Shown here one piece after another: positions 6,183 through 14,545 of a DNA stretch of 64,000 nt. Both the position numbers and the translations under genes were made by a program. Each line of letters starts with the position of its first letter. The first letter of the stretch is position 1. The DNA is from JACVCJ01 sp052437175. Lineage in GTDB: Bacteria > Bacteroidota > Bacteroidia > CAIKAF01. The notes under the pieces were generated by a model. That model ran no database searches, had not been told where the DNA came from, and saw nothing but the letters and a program-made list of their open reading frames with translations. The stretch covers positions 124,001-188,000 of the forward strand of contig JBQVOK010000008.1 in the NCBI GenBank assembly GCA_052437175.1, read 5' to 3'.

Positions 6183-6650
6183 TTACTTTACGGGAGCGGC
6201 CGGTGTAGCGCTTCTCAGTTTAAAGGGCACGGACATGGTATAGGCAAAGTCCACCGCCTTGTTGTTCTGTTTTGCCGGAATCATACCTGGTAACAGGGCT
6301 ACCGCACGCAGGGCTTCTTCCTCGAAACCATAGCCCGGTGCTGCAGAGGCCCGGCTGAGGCGTACCTGCTCTGTTTTGCCGAGTTTATTAACAATGAAGG
6401 ATACATATACTACGCCTTCCTTACCGGCTTTTCGGGCCTGTTCGGGGTAGCGCAGCAGCTTCAGCACAAAAGCTTCGGCTTTTTCGCTGAAACAGGTAAT
6501 CCGTGCACTGCCCTACTGCCCCTCACAACCCGGGAACAACGGTATTTCATTCACTACGGTAAACACATAGGGTACGGCTGTTGAATCGGCGGTCTGTGCG
6601 GCGGCATTCAGGCCAAAAACAGCCAGGAGCAGGGACAGGATCGTTTTCAT
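6183..6650 (-). pseudogene. FPGC-type TonB C-terminal protein with an in-frame TAG
   Basis: From an ATG at 6650 the frame reads a signal peptide (MKTILSLLLAVFGLNAAAQ), IPLFPGCEGQ, then TAG at 6515-6513 (codon 46). It continues in the same frame as GSARITCFSEK and a complete TonB C-terminal domain (LRYPEQARKAGKEGVVYVSF ... VPFKLRS) to a stop at 6183. Aligned with the paralog at 46200-46955 (CEGVKGND), the stop replaces the Lys codon, a single A-to-T change if that codon was AAG. There is no frameshift or other damage, so the loss is recent, a sequencing error, or read through. It is the fourth small FPGC paralog, separated from the first three by the RNA-repair cassette. Confidence 0.8.
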
Positions 6651-6670
6651 ATATTAAATATAAGAAAAAT

Positions 6671-6913
6671 TTATTTCCGGAAGCTTTTTATAAGTCCGCT
6701 GATGGCAATAAATACCCAGATAACGTTCACGGCCGTACTGGGATAGGCGCCCACAATGGCTGTATTGATAATAAGGAATATACTGCCAAAAAGGTTCAGC
6801 AGCTGGTACCCGGTATTACGGGCATCCATGCGGCCGGTGGTATTCATAAAATAGGCAATGACCACCAGCAGGCCGCCCAGCCATCCGATTATATCTACCC
6901 ACAGGGGATTCAT
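6671..6913 (-). CDS. small membrane protein, CBU_0592-like
   Basis: 80 residues from the ATG at 6913; a GACATTTG -7-like box precedes it, so longer readings are not needed. Three hydrophobic segments are seen: WVDIIGWLGGLLVVIAYF, YQLLNLFGSIFLIINTAIV and AVNVIWVFIAISGLI. The layout (WLG..L...AYF, then N..GS..L..N) resembles the CBU_0592-like family of three-helix inner-membrane proteins, whose function is not known. It is divergent from atpD. Confidence 0.75.
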   Translation of the reverse strand: MNPLWVDIIGWLGGLLVVIAYFMNTTGRMDARNTGYQLLNLFGSIFLIINTAIVGAYPSTAVNVIWVFIAISGLIKSFRK

Positions 6914-7017
6914 AGGGAGTTGTGTGTTTAAGACGGGCAAATGTCGCATAAAAAGGGGATTATAACATGCGGCGGGAAGAAAAAAGCGTTCTGATTCGTT
7001 TTATTTTGAAATAATCT

Positions 7018-7025
7018 TACCTTTG
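7018..7025 (+). promoter_or_regulatory. -7 box of atpD promoter
   Basis: TACCTTTG, an exact TAnnTTTG match, 39 nt before the atpD ATG. Confidence 0.65.
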
Positions 7026-7064
7026 CAGCCGAATTCAGAAACGATATTCTTTTCATTAACAGAT

Positions 7065-8576
7065 ATGTCAACTACAGGAAAGATTTCTCAGATCATTGGC
7101 CCGGTAATCGACGTAAAGTTCGAAAACGCAGAAAGCCTGCCGAACATTTACGACGCTCTTGAAATTAAGCGCGATAACGGCTCTACGTTGGTACTTGAGG
7201 TACAACAGCACATTGGTGAAGATACGGTTCGTACGGTAGCCATGGACTCATCAGACGGTTTACGCCGCGGTATGGAGGCTTTCGCTACAGGCAGCGCCAT
7301 TACCATGCCTATCGGAGAATCGATCAAAGGACGTCTGTTCAACGTAACCGGCGACGCCATTGACGGTCTGCCGCAGGTTGACAAAAAAGGCGGGTATGCG
7401 ATTCACCGCGAACCACCTAAATTCGAAGAGCTTACAACCTCAACGGAAGTACTTTTCACGGGTATCAAAGTAATTGACCTGATCGAGCCTTATGCAAAAG
7501 GGGGTAAGATCGGTCTCTTCGGTGGTGCCGGTGTAGGTAAAACGGTACTTATCCAGGAGCTGATCAACAATATTGCCAAAGGATACGGCGGTCTGTCGGT
7601 ATTTGCCGGTGTGGGTGAGCGTACCCGCGAAGGTAACGACCTCATGCGTGAGATGATCGAGGCCGGTATCATGAAATATGGCGAAGAATTCAAACATTCG
7701 ATGGAAGAAGGCGGATGGGACCTGTCGAAGGTGAACACCGACGAACTGAAAGATTCCAAAGCCACCTTCGTTTTCGGACAGATGAACGAGCCTCCCGGAG
7801 CCCGTGCCCGTGTGGCCCTGTCGGGTCTGTCTATCGCAGAGTACTTCCGCGATGGCGACGGTACTTCCGGCGGCGGCGGTCGTGACATCCTGTTCTTTAT
7901 CGACAACATCTTCCGTTTCACCCAGGCAGGTTCCGAAGTATCGGCCCTTCTCGGCCGTATGCCTTCAGCCGTAGGTTACCAGCCTACCCTGGCCACAGAA
8001 ATGGGTCTGATGCAGGAGCGTATCACATCGACCAAAAACGGTTCCATCACCTCTGTGCAGGCGGTATATGTACCCGCGGATGACCTTACCGACCCGGCCC
8101 CGGCCACTACATTCGCCCACCTGGACGCCACCACCGTACTCAGCCGTAAGATCGCTGAGCTGGGTATCTACCCTGCGGTAGACCCCCTGGACTCTACATC
8201 CCGTATCCTGAGCCCGGCCATCATCGGCGACAAGCACTACAACACCGCACAGCGCGTAAAACAGATCCTGCAGCGCTACAAAGAGCTCCAGGACATCATC
8301 GCCATCCTGGGTATGGACGAGCTGAGCGAAGAAGATAAACAGGTGGTACACCGTGCCCGCCGCGTACAGCGTTTCCTGTCGCAGCCGTTCCACGTGGCCG
8401 AGCAGTTCACCGGTATCCCGGGTGTATTCGTAAGCATCGAAGATACCATCAAAGGATTTAACATGATTATCGACGGAGAAGTTGACCAATACCCGGAAGC
8501 CGCCTTCAACCTGAAAGGTACCATCGAAGATGTGATCGAAGCCGGTGAGAAAATGTTGGCCGAAGCCCGTAAATAA
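7065..8576 (+). CDS. atpD: F1 ATP synthase subunit beta
   Basis: 503 residues from the ATG at 7065 (MSTTGKISQIIGPVIDVKF); the open frame upstream is cut by the promoter. It is the catalytic subunit of the F1 motor. Walker A is GGAGVGKT (153-160). It also has the GERTREGND loop, the Walker B region RDILFFIDNIFRFTQAG, the ALLGRMPSAVGYQPTLATEMG segment and the DELSEED-type ELSEED motif. In this window it is followed only by atpC, with alpha, gamma, delta and F0 genes elsewhere, as is common in Bacteroidota. An atpZ-like gene is found at 52613, so the ATP synthase genes are split. Confidence 0.98.
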   Translation: MSTTGKISQIIGPVIDVKFENAESLPNIYDALEIKRDNGSTLVLEVQQHIGEDTVRTVAMDSSDGLRRGMEAFATGSAITMPIGESIKGRLFNVTGDAIDGLPQVDKKGGYAIHREPPKFEELTTSTEVLFTGIKVIDLIEPYAKGGKIGLFGGAGVGKTVLIQELINNIAKGYGGLSVFAGVGERTREGNDLMREMIEAGIMKYGEEFKHSMEEGGWDLSKVNTDELKDSKATFVFGQMNEPPGARARVALSGLSIAEYFRDGDGTSGGGGRDILFFIDNIFRFTQAGSEVSALLGRMPSAVGYQPTLATEMGLMQERITSTKNGSITSVQAVYVPADDLTDPAPATTFAHLDATTVLSRKIAELGIYPAVDPLDSTSRILSPAIIGDKHYNTAQRVKQILQRYKELQDIIAILGMDELSEEDKQVVHRARRVQRFLSQPFHVAEQFTGIPGVFVSIEDTIKGFNMIIDGEVDQYPEAAFNLKGTIEDVIEAGEKMLAEARK

Positions 8577-8599
8577 TCGTTGAACCTAAAGGAATAAAC

Positions 8600-8839
8600 A
8601 TGCACGTTGATATCATAACACCGGACAGTATCCTGTTCAGCGGCGAAGCCAGACTGGTGCAGCTGCCGGGGACCGACGGTTCGTTCGAGATCCTGGACCG
8701 TCACGCACCCATCATCAGTACACTGGGAAAAGGCCGTATCAAGGTGATCGATAAATCCGACAAAACCGAGTACATCGAGATCAAAAGCGGTGTGCTGGAA
8801 ATGAACAACAACAAAGCCATTATACTGGCTGAACAATAA
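8600..8839 (+). CDS. atpC: F1 ATP synthase subunit epsilon, one-domain form
   Basis: 79 residues. It contains only the N-terminal beta sandwich (MHVDIITPDSILFSGEARLV ... GSFEILDRHAPIISTLGKGRIKV). The C-terminal helical hairpin, which inhibits ATP hydrolysis in two-domain epsilon subunits, is absent; the short form is usual in this phylum. It starts 23 nt after atpD and is followed by a strong terminator. Confidence 0.95.
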   Translation: MHVDIITPDSILFSGEARLVQLPGTDGSFEILDRHAPIISTLGKGRIKVIDKSDKTEYIEIKSGVLEMNNNKAIILAEQ

Positions 8840-8860
8840 AATACCGCAGGCATCTGCAGA

Positions 8861-8891
8861 CCCGTCCCGCTACAGCGAGACGGGTTTTTTT
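8861..8891 (+). terminator. terminator of atpDC
   Basis: CCCGTC (8861-8866) / GACGGG (8879-8884), with an inner CGCT/AGCG stem, then seven T. The same stem core recurs at 34968-34992. Confidence 0.85.
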
Positions 8892-8896
8892 ATGTC

Positions 8897-10381
8897 CTAC
8901 CCGTTCAGGTAAATTTCCGTAAGTTGTTTTTTATCCGCCTTGCCGTTCTGGTTCAGGGGAATACGTTCGATAATACGTATGTCCGAAGGGATCATGTACA
9001 CCGGCAGGGTCTGCGCCAGGGCCTCCCCGATCTGCCGCAGCAGTTCCCTTTCCGTTTCCTGCGTGCCGGGCTTCAGTTCTACCAGGCTCACGATCTTTTT
9101 TACCTCGCCGTTGCGTTGCAGGGCAATGGTCTCGGCCTGTCCCACGAAAGCGAGGCGATTGATCTGGGACGTGATCTCGTTGAGTTCGATGCGGTACCCG
9201 TGCAGTTTCACCTGGTCGTCCGAACGGCCGCTGCAAAACAGCATATCGTCTTGAAAATACCCTTTATCGCCCGTACGGAAAGCCCTTTCGCCATCCAGCG
9301 GCACAAATTTCTGCGCATTCAGATCCGGTCGGTTCAGGTAGCCTACCGACACGTTCTTACCCACGATAACGATCTCCCCGTCTTCGATCAGCAGGCGGCT
9401 CTCCGGCTTGGGATAACCCACCGGCAGGGGATTGTATTTTTCTAAAACAGCTTCGTCGATACGCACCAGTGTGGTGGCTACCGTAGCTTCGGTTGGTCCG
9501 TAGGTATTGTACACCGCCGCTTCGGGGAATGCCTTGCACAAGGCGGCGGCCAGGGGATGCGGCAGCACTTCGCCACAGAACAGGAAGAAACGCAGCGAGG
9601 ACACTTTTTCTTCGGCCCCGATGCGCGAATAAATAAAGGCAAAGGACGGCGTGGACACCCATACCGTGCCGCCATGTTTTTGTATACGTTCGAGGAAAAG
9701 TTCAGGGTTTTCGGTGGTAGATCGGTCGTTCAGCAGCAGGGTGGCGCCCAGGGCCCCGAAGGTCATCAGTTCATACACAGAAAGGTCGAAGCTGAAAATG
9801 GCCACATTCACGAACACATCCCGGTCCGAAAATCCGAAATCCGTGCTCATCCAGCGGATAAAGGACTGAACGGCCTCTGTACTGATCTGTACGCCTTTGG
9901 GTTCGCCCGTACTGCCGGACGTAAAAATGAGGTATACCAGCGGATCGCCTTCGCGCAGGGGTAGTCTGGGCCCGCGCTCTGCTTCCTGTGTAACCTGTAT
10001 ATGGCCGCGGGAAAGCGCTATTTCGGTAGTGCCCGCGAGCGAAAGTGCATTCTGTGTACAGTTGAGCACCGTATCGGCGCCTGATATCTGCTGTACGGCA
10101 AGGATACGTTCGGGCGGGTAAATGATATCCACGGGAATATAGGGTACCTGCATTTTCATACAGGCGTACACGGCCACGATCATATCGCTCTGCTTGTGCC
10201 CGTAGATCATCAGCGGGCGACCGGTAGCATCCAGGTCCTGCTGTGCAAAAAAGCGGCAGAGTTCATTCACCCGCGTTTCAAACTCCAGCCAGCTGAGCGT
10301 TTCTTCTTCCGAGATCAGGGCAGCCTTACCCGGATTGATCTGCTGTTCCGTAAAATCCTTTAATTCGAATGAAAATCTCAT
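8897..10381 (-). CDS. dltA: D-alanine-D-alanyl carrier protein ligase
   Basis: 494 residues. It is an adenylation enzyme with core motif LIFTSGSTGEPKG (151-163), YNTYGPTEATVA (near 289), TGDKGY, and the catalytic C-terminal Lys in NGKADKK (K481). FCGEVLP places a Cys at residue 269, the position that gives DltA enzymes their D-Ala pocket. It activates D-alanine and loads it onto the DltC carrier. It is the last gene of a dltC-D-X-B-A unit and overlaps the dltB end by 4 nt. A stand-alone non-ribosomal adenylation domain is an alternative in isolation, but the neighbours decide for DltA. Confidence 0.93.
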   Translation of the reverse strand: MRFSFELKDFTEQQINPGKAALISEEETLSWLEFETRVNELCRFFAQQDLDATGRPLMIYGHKQSDMIVAVYACMKMQVPYIPVDIIYPPERILAVQQISGADTVLNCTQNALSLAGTTEIALSRGHIQVTQEAERGPRLPLREGDPLVYLIFTSGSTGEPKGVQISTEAVQSFIRWMSTDFGFSDRDVFVNVAIFSFDLSVYELMTFGALGATLLLNDRSTTENPELFLERIQKHGGTVWVSTPSFAFIYSRIGAEEKVSSLRFFLFCGEVLPHPLAAALCKAFPEAAVYNTYGPTEATVATTLVRIDEAVLEKYNPLPVGYPKPESRLLIEDGEIVIVGKNVSVGYLNRPDLNAQKFVPLDGERAFRTGDKGYFQDDMLFCSGRSDDQVKLHGYRIELNEITSQINRLAFVGQAETIALQRNGEVKKIVSLVELKPGTQETERELLRQIGEALAQTLPVYMIPSDIRIIERIPLNQNGKADKKQLTEIYLNG

Positions 10382-11571
10382 ATCTTAATTAATTCTCCGC
10401 TGAAAATGTAAATGGCAAAAGCCACGGCATTAAACAGTATAAAGATCGAAATATATTTTACCGCCGTAGCGGGCAGTTTACCGAAAAATACATCGCGCCC
10501 GTTTTTCTTGCAGAGGTACGTATAGTAATTGTGAATAACGGAATACAGGCCGAACAACATACCGCTCATGATATAATGCACACGAAACCCGTTCCAGAAA
10601 CCCATGAGCGTAAATGTGAAAAAAAGGGCCAGGTTCTGGCGCTGTATGGGTTTGAACATTTTTTTGGTGGTCAGCTCCTTGAACACCGGCTTAAAGAAGT
10701 AGTCGTTGAGCCAGTCGCCCAGGGTCTTGTGCCAGCGCTGCCAGAATTCCTTTGGGTTTATGGACGTAAAAGGACGATTGAAGTTATAGGGCACACGGAT
10801 ACCGATCATGTGGCCGAAGCCCATGGCCAGCAGCGAATACCCTGCAAAATCGAAGAAAAGATAAAAGAGGTAGGTATACATGTATGCTGCGTGGAACAGC
10901 AGGCTGCCGTCGTTCACGAGCCGCAGCAGCAGGGCCTGGTTAATGATCTCTGCAATGATGAATTTATAGAGCAGTCCGCGTACAAAATAATCGAGCCCTT
11001 CCAGGAAAACGGGCATGCTTATGCCGGCGTACCCTTTTTGCACATCTGTGTCAAATCTCTGCAAGCGATCGATGGGGCCGATCAATAAAGTAGGCACGAA
11101 TGTCGTAAAATTAAAAAAGCGCAGCGGGGATACGGTTCCCGGTGCGTCTTTTTCATCGATATACAGCTGCACTACGCGGAACGTGATGTACGAAAGTCCG
11201 GCTACCTGCCACAACAGGGCCATAACTCCCTGCAATCCCTTCCCGTCCTCTGCGGCAGGCAGTACATTGGTCAGCTTCATCAGCACCAGGGGCAATACCA
11301 GCAGCAGCACGGGCAGCAGTAAGCCCTGTACCTTTAATTTACGGCCCAGGAAATAGTATATACCATAGGAATAGGCCAGCAGTGCCAGCAGTTGCAGTGG
11401 TTTGGGAAAAAGCACGAACAGGTAAAAGGCCGAACTGAAGGCCAGCAGCCAGCGGTAAGGAATCCATTTTGCCGGGAGAGCCTTTGCCAGCAGGAACAGC
11501 AGGATCACCGCCGCCATATAGGTAAAGAACGGCAGGGACGTAAAAGGCAATATGTCGCTGAACGTAAACAT
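10378..11571 (-). CDS. dltB: D-alanyl transfer membrane O-acyltransferase
   Basis: 397 residues with about ten hydrophobic segments. MBOAT-family hallmarks are FWQRWHKTLGDWLNDYFFKP (H281) and the active His in NGFRVHYIMSG (H332). DltB moves D-alanyl groups from DltC across the cytoplasmic membrane. Its ATG overlaps the DltX stop (TGATG), showing tight translational coupling. Confidence 0.93.
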   Translation of the reverse strand: MFTFSDILPFTSLPFFTYMAAVILLFLLAKALPAKWIPYRWLLAFSSAFYLFVLFPKPLQLLALLAYSYGIYYFLGRKLKVQGLLLPVLLLVLPLVLMKLTNVLPAAEDGKGLQGVMALLWQVAGLSYITFRVVQLYIDEKDAPGTVSPLRFFNFTTFVPTLLIGPIDRLQRFDTDVQKGYAGISMPVFLEGLDYFVRGLLYKFIIAEIINQALLLRLVNDGSLLFHAAYMYTYLFYLFFDFAGYSLLAMGFGHMIGIRVPYNFNRPFTSINPKEFWQRWHKTLGDWLNDYFFKPVFKELTTKKMFKPIQRQNLALFFTFTLMGFWNGFRVHYIMSGMLFGLYSVIHNYYTYLCKKNGRDVFFGKLPATAVKYISIFILFNAVAFAIYIFSGELIKI

Positions 11572-11720
11572 CAGAACTGCTGGTATACAAAATCGACCTT
11601 AGATCCGGAAGCCCCGTCCCTTTTGAATATCCTCATTTCGTATATAAATACGTAACCCAGCAGCAGCAGGGCATACACAATGGTATTGCGGAATATGCGG
11701 TTCTTCAGGATATTTTTCAT
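11571..11720 (-). CDS. dltX: DltX-like small membrane protein
   Basis: 49 residues: MKNILKNRIFRNTIVYALLL, then LGYVFIYEMRIFKRDGAS, ending in DFVYQQF. It has one membrane helix (about 14-27) and the C-terminal F-V-Y-x-x-F motif of DltX, the small acyl acceptor/intermediate of Dlt systems that ends in an invariant Tyr-containing motif. The ATG overlaps the dltD stop (ATGA) and its stop overlaps the dltB ATG (TGATG). It sits between dltD and dltB and was found by reading the gap between them. Confidence 0.88.
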   Translation of the reverse strand: MKNILKNRIFRNTIVYALLLLGYVFIYEMRIFKRDGASGSKVDFVYQQF

Positions 11721-12901
11721 GGATAGCTTGTTTTTAAGAAACGGCTGATCTTGAGCCAGCCGTAATCGCCCAGGTGCATGATATCGCGCAGGGTGCCGGG
11801 TTCGTAGTCTTTTTTGTCGCTTACGAACATATTAAAGCAGGGATAGCCTTTGCTGCGGATGCGTTCTTCGAGCAGGGCAATGATCTCGTTGTATTTTTCA
11901 AGGTCGTGGTAGTAATAGGGATTCAGGGGTTGTATCACAAAACTGGCGCGGACATTACGGCTTTCGAGCAGGTTCAGCAGCAGCATAAAATCGGCCAGTT
12001 CCCGGTTGGTAGCCGGCGGGTCCGGCTCAATGGCCTTCGCCTTGCGCGGAACACCCTGCTCATCCAGCAGGTATTTGCTGTAGTACGCGTTGCCCACATA
12101 CAGTTCATTATTCGTAACAGCGTGTACAAAGGTGTCCTGCAGTTGTTTGAGGCGTTTGTCCCAATCGATATGGATCTCCGGCCTTGACGGAATATCCGCC
12201 GTTTTCACCTCGTACTTTACCCCCTGCAATGTGCTTCCCCAGGATTCCACAAAAGAATGATAGAGCGGAATATGGCGGCTGCGGTACAGGGCACTAAAAT
12301 AACTGAGCGTAGGCCCGGGGTCCTCTATCTCGCTGCGGTGCTCGTATACAAAGCGGGCTACTTCCATGCGGGCTTCTGGCTGCAACCGCGGGTTGGTGGC
12401 AATGGAACGCAGAAAGGCCGGACGTACGAACTCCAGGAAAGCCTGGGTATGGGTGCCCTGGGTATCGAACCAGCCCGGACTGATGACAAAACAGATGCGT
12501 GAGCTGTCGAGGAACTCTTCCATGGCCAGCAGTTCGCAATACATGCTGAAGGACTGGTGATAGGCATGTCCGTAACCTATGGCAGGCATATTGAGACTGT
12601 CCGACAGAAAAAAGTAAGAAGAATAGCGGTCGCTGCCGAGCTCCGAAGAACCCATGATGGTGAGCACCCGTGGGTTTTTAAGGGCTGCGGCCAGTTCCAG
12701 CTCATCCTGCGGGCCGGCCACACAATTGGAAAAATTACCCCGCACGCGCTGCTGGGTACCCGAAATGATCTCATCCTGCACAGGGCTGCCGCAGCTGCGT
12801 ACATACAGCGTGAACAGGGCCATAAAAAGCCCCGTGACACATACACCTATACAGAGAGGAAGCAGGTGAAACCGGAACAGATCACCTATGTGTTTTTTCA
12901 T
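11717..12901 (-). CDS. dltD: DltD-like D-alanyl esterase/transferase
   Basis: 394 residues. An N-terminal membrane anchor (about 12-33) precedes an SGNH-like extracytoplasmic domain. TIMGSSELGSDRYSSYFF holds the nucleophilic Ser (85 or 86), and the C-terminal DIMHLGDYGWLKI carries the Asp/His of the catalytic triad. DltD finishes D-Ala transfer on the outer face of the cytoplasmic membrane. It overlaps dltC by 4 nt (ATGA). Confidence 0.9.
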   Translation of the reverse strand: MKKHIGDLFRFHLLPLCIGVCVTGLFMALFTLYVRSCGSPVQDEIISGTQQRVRGNFSNCVAGPQDELELAAALKNPRVLTIMGSSELGSDRYSSYFFLSDSLNMPAIGYGHAYHQSFSMYCELLAMEEFLDSSRICFVISPGWFDTQGTHTQAFLEFVRPAFLRSIATNPRLQPEARMEVARFVYEHRSEIEDPGPTLSYFSALYRSRHIPLYHSFVESWGSTLQGVKYEVKTADIPSRPEIHIDWDKRLKQLQDTFVHAVTNNELYVGNAYYSKYLLDEQGVPRKAKAIEPDPPATNRELADFMLLLNLLESRNVRASFVIQPLNPYYYHDLEKYNEIIALLEERIRSKGYPCFNMFVSDKKDYEPGTLRDIMHLGDYGWLKISRFLKTSYP

Positions 12902-13119
12902 TTTTTAGCGGCGATGTATTGCGTAATAAGCTCCACCGTTTCAAAATGTTCCACCGTGATCTCGTTGAACGGCACCTTGATACCGTATTCATTTTCGATC
13001 TCCACGGCCAGCTCCACGATGGTGATGGAATCGAGTATCCTCGACGACCAGAGGGGATCGTTCTTTCCCACCTTTGCAAATGCGATCTCGTGGATCTTGC
13101 TGATCAGAAATTCTTCCAT
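12898..13119 (-). CDS. dltC: D-alanyl carrier protein
   Basis: 73 residues, an acyl-carrier fold. The phosphopantetheine attachment site is ILDSITIVELAVEIE (S31; DSI instead of the common DSL), followed by EYGIKVPFNEIT. As first gene of the dlt unit it supplies the D-Ala thioester to DltB. Confidence 0.9.
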   Translation of the reverse strand: MEEFLISKIHEIAFAKVGKNDPLWSSRILDSITIVELAVEIENEYGIKVPFNEITVEHFETVELITQYIAAKK

Positions 13120-13140
13120 AGATATCCTGCTACTTTGGCG

Positions 13141-13148
13141 CGAAAGTA
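13141..13148 (-). promoter_or_regulatory. -7 box of the dlt operon
   Basis: TACTTTCG on the minus strand (TAnnTTTG with one change), 21 nt before the dltC ATG. It is divergent from the der promoter. Confidence 0.5.
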
Positions 13149-13222
13149 CAAATTTTTCGGGTTGAAAAGCAGTACCGGCCTCTGCATTAAAGGCTCTGTT
13201 CGCTATAGTCGCGTTTTTTGTC

Positions 13223-13230
13223 TACTTTTG
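13223..13230 (+). promoter_or_regulatory. -7 box of der
   Basis: TACTTTTG, an exact TAnnTTTG match, only 8 nt before the der ATG, so the 5' leader must be very short or absent. Confidence 0.6.
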
Positions 13231-13238
13231 CGGTTGAA

Positions 13239-14543
13239 ATGAGTACGATAGTAGCCATAGTCGGCAGACCCAACGTAGGTAAAAGCACCTTATTCAACCG
13301 GCTTACCGAAAGCCGCGAAGCCATCGTGGACCCCAGCAGCGGTACCACGCGTGACCGTCATTACGGCAAATGTGAATGGGGCGGACGGGAATTTACCGTG
13401 ATCGACACCGGCGGATACATCAGCGGAAGCGACGATGTATTCGAAAGCGAGATCAACAAACAGGTAAAAATGGCCGTGGACGAATGCGATGTGGTTATTT
13501 TCATGACCGATGTGACCACCGGTACCACCCATCCCGACCTGGCCGTGGCCGATATGCTGCGCAAGTCGAAAAAGCCCGTGTTCATCGTGGTGAACAAAGT
13601 GGACAATTCGATGCGCGAGAACGACGTACACGAATTCTACGGACTGGGTTTCGGAGAGATCTTTGCTGTTTCCGCACAAAGCGGTTCCGGCACCGGCGAA
13701 CTGCTCGATGAGATCATTAAGCATATTAAACCCGAAGAGGAACAGGAAGAGGACGTACTGCCCAAACTGGCCGTTGTTGGCCGCCCCAATGTGGGAAAAT
13801 CGTCCTTTATCAATTCCCTGCTCGAGGAAGACCGCAATATCGTAACCCCCGTGGCAGGTACCACGCGGGATACCATCCATACCCGTTTCAATAAGTTCGG
13901 TTTCGATTTCTGGGTACTGGATACCGCCGGCCTCCGCAAAAAATCGAAGGTTACCGAAAATATTGAATTTTACAGCGTACTACGCACCATACGTGCCATA
14001 GAGGAATGCGATGTGGCCATCCTGATGCTGGATGCCACCCAGGGCCTCGAAAGCCAGGACCTGAACATTATACACCTGGTGGAAAAGAACCACAAGGGCC
14101 TGGTAGTGGTGGTGAACAAGTGGGACCTGGTAGCCAAGGAAACCAATACGGCCAAGGCTTTTGAAGAAAGAATATACGAAAAAACGGCTCCGTTCCGCGA
14201 CTTTCCCATCATATTTACGTCCGTACTGAACAAACAGCGCGTACTGAAAGCCCTGGAAGCCGCCATGGAAGTTACGGCCAACCGTCAGCGCCGCATTAAA
14301 ACGGCCGAACTGAACGAGTTCTTCCAGCCCCTGCTCGACGAGTTCCCGCCACCGGCCATCAAAGGCAAATACATTAAGATCAAGTATGTAACGCAGTTAC
14401 CGGGCCACTACCCTACGTTTGCGTTCTTCTGTAACCTGCCGCAGTACGTAAAAGATCCGTACCGCCGTTTCCTGGAAAATAAACTCCGCGAAAACTTTAA
14501 TTTTCACGGGGCGCCTATCCGCATTTTCTTCCGTCAGAAATAA
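13239..14543 (+). CDS. der: ribosome assembly GTPase Der (EngA)
   Basis: 434 residues from the ATG at 13239 (MSTIVAIVGRPNVGKST). Two GTPase domains lie in tandem: the first has GRPNVGKS, GTTRDRHYG, DTGG and NKVD; the second has GRPNVGKSS, AGTTRDTIHTRF, DTAGLRKKSKV and NKWD. A KH-like end follows (PGHYPTFAFFCNLPQYV ... GAPIRIFFRQK). It acts in 50S subunit maturation. The upstream in-frame ATG at 13218 lies before the promoter box and is not used. Confidence 0.97.
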   Translation: MSTIVAIVGRPNVGKSTLFNRLTESREAIVDPSSGTTRDRHYGKCEWGGREFTVIDTGGYISGSDDVFESEINKQVKMAVDECDVVIFMTDVTTGTTHPDLAVADMLRKSKKPVFIVVNKVDNSMRENDVHEFYGLGFGEIFAVSAQSGSGTGELLDEIIKHIKPEEEQEEDVLPKLAVVGRPNVGKSSFINSLLEEDRNIVTPVAGTTRDTIHTRFNKFGFDFWVLDTAGLRKKSKVTENIEFYSVLRTIRAIEECDVAILMLDATQGLESQDLNIIHLVEKNHKGLVVVVNKWDLVAKETNTAKAFEERIYEKTAPFRDFPIIFTSVLNKQRVLKALEAAMEVTANRQRRIKTAELNEFFQPLLDEFPPPAIKGKYIKIKYVTQLPGHYPTFAFFCNLPQYVKDPYRRFLENKLRENFNFHGAPIRIFFRQK

Positions 14544-14545
14544 GA

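Noticed and set aside
8897..10381. Non-ribosomal peptide synthetase adenylation gene
   Set aside because: It is a stand-alone adenylation enzyme next to dltB, dltX, dltD and dltC, with Cys at residue 269 as in DltA.
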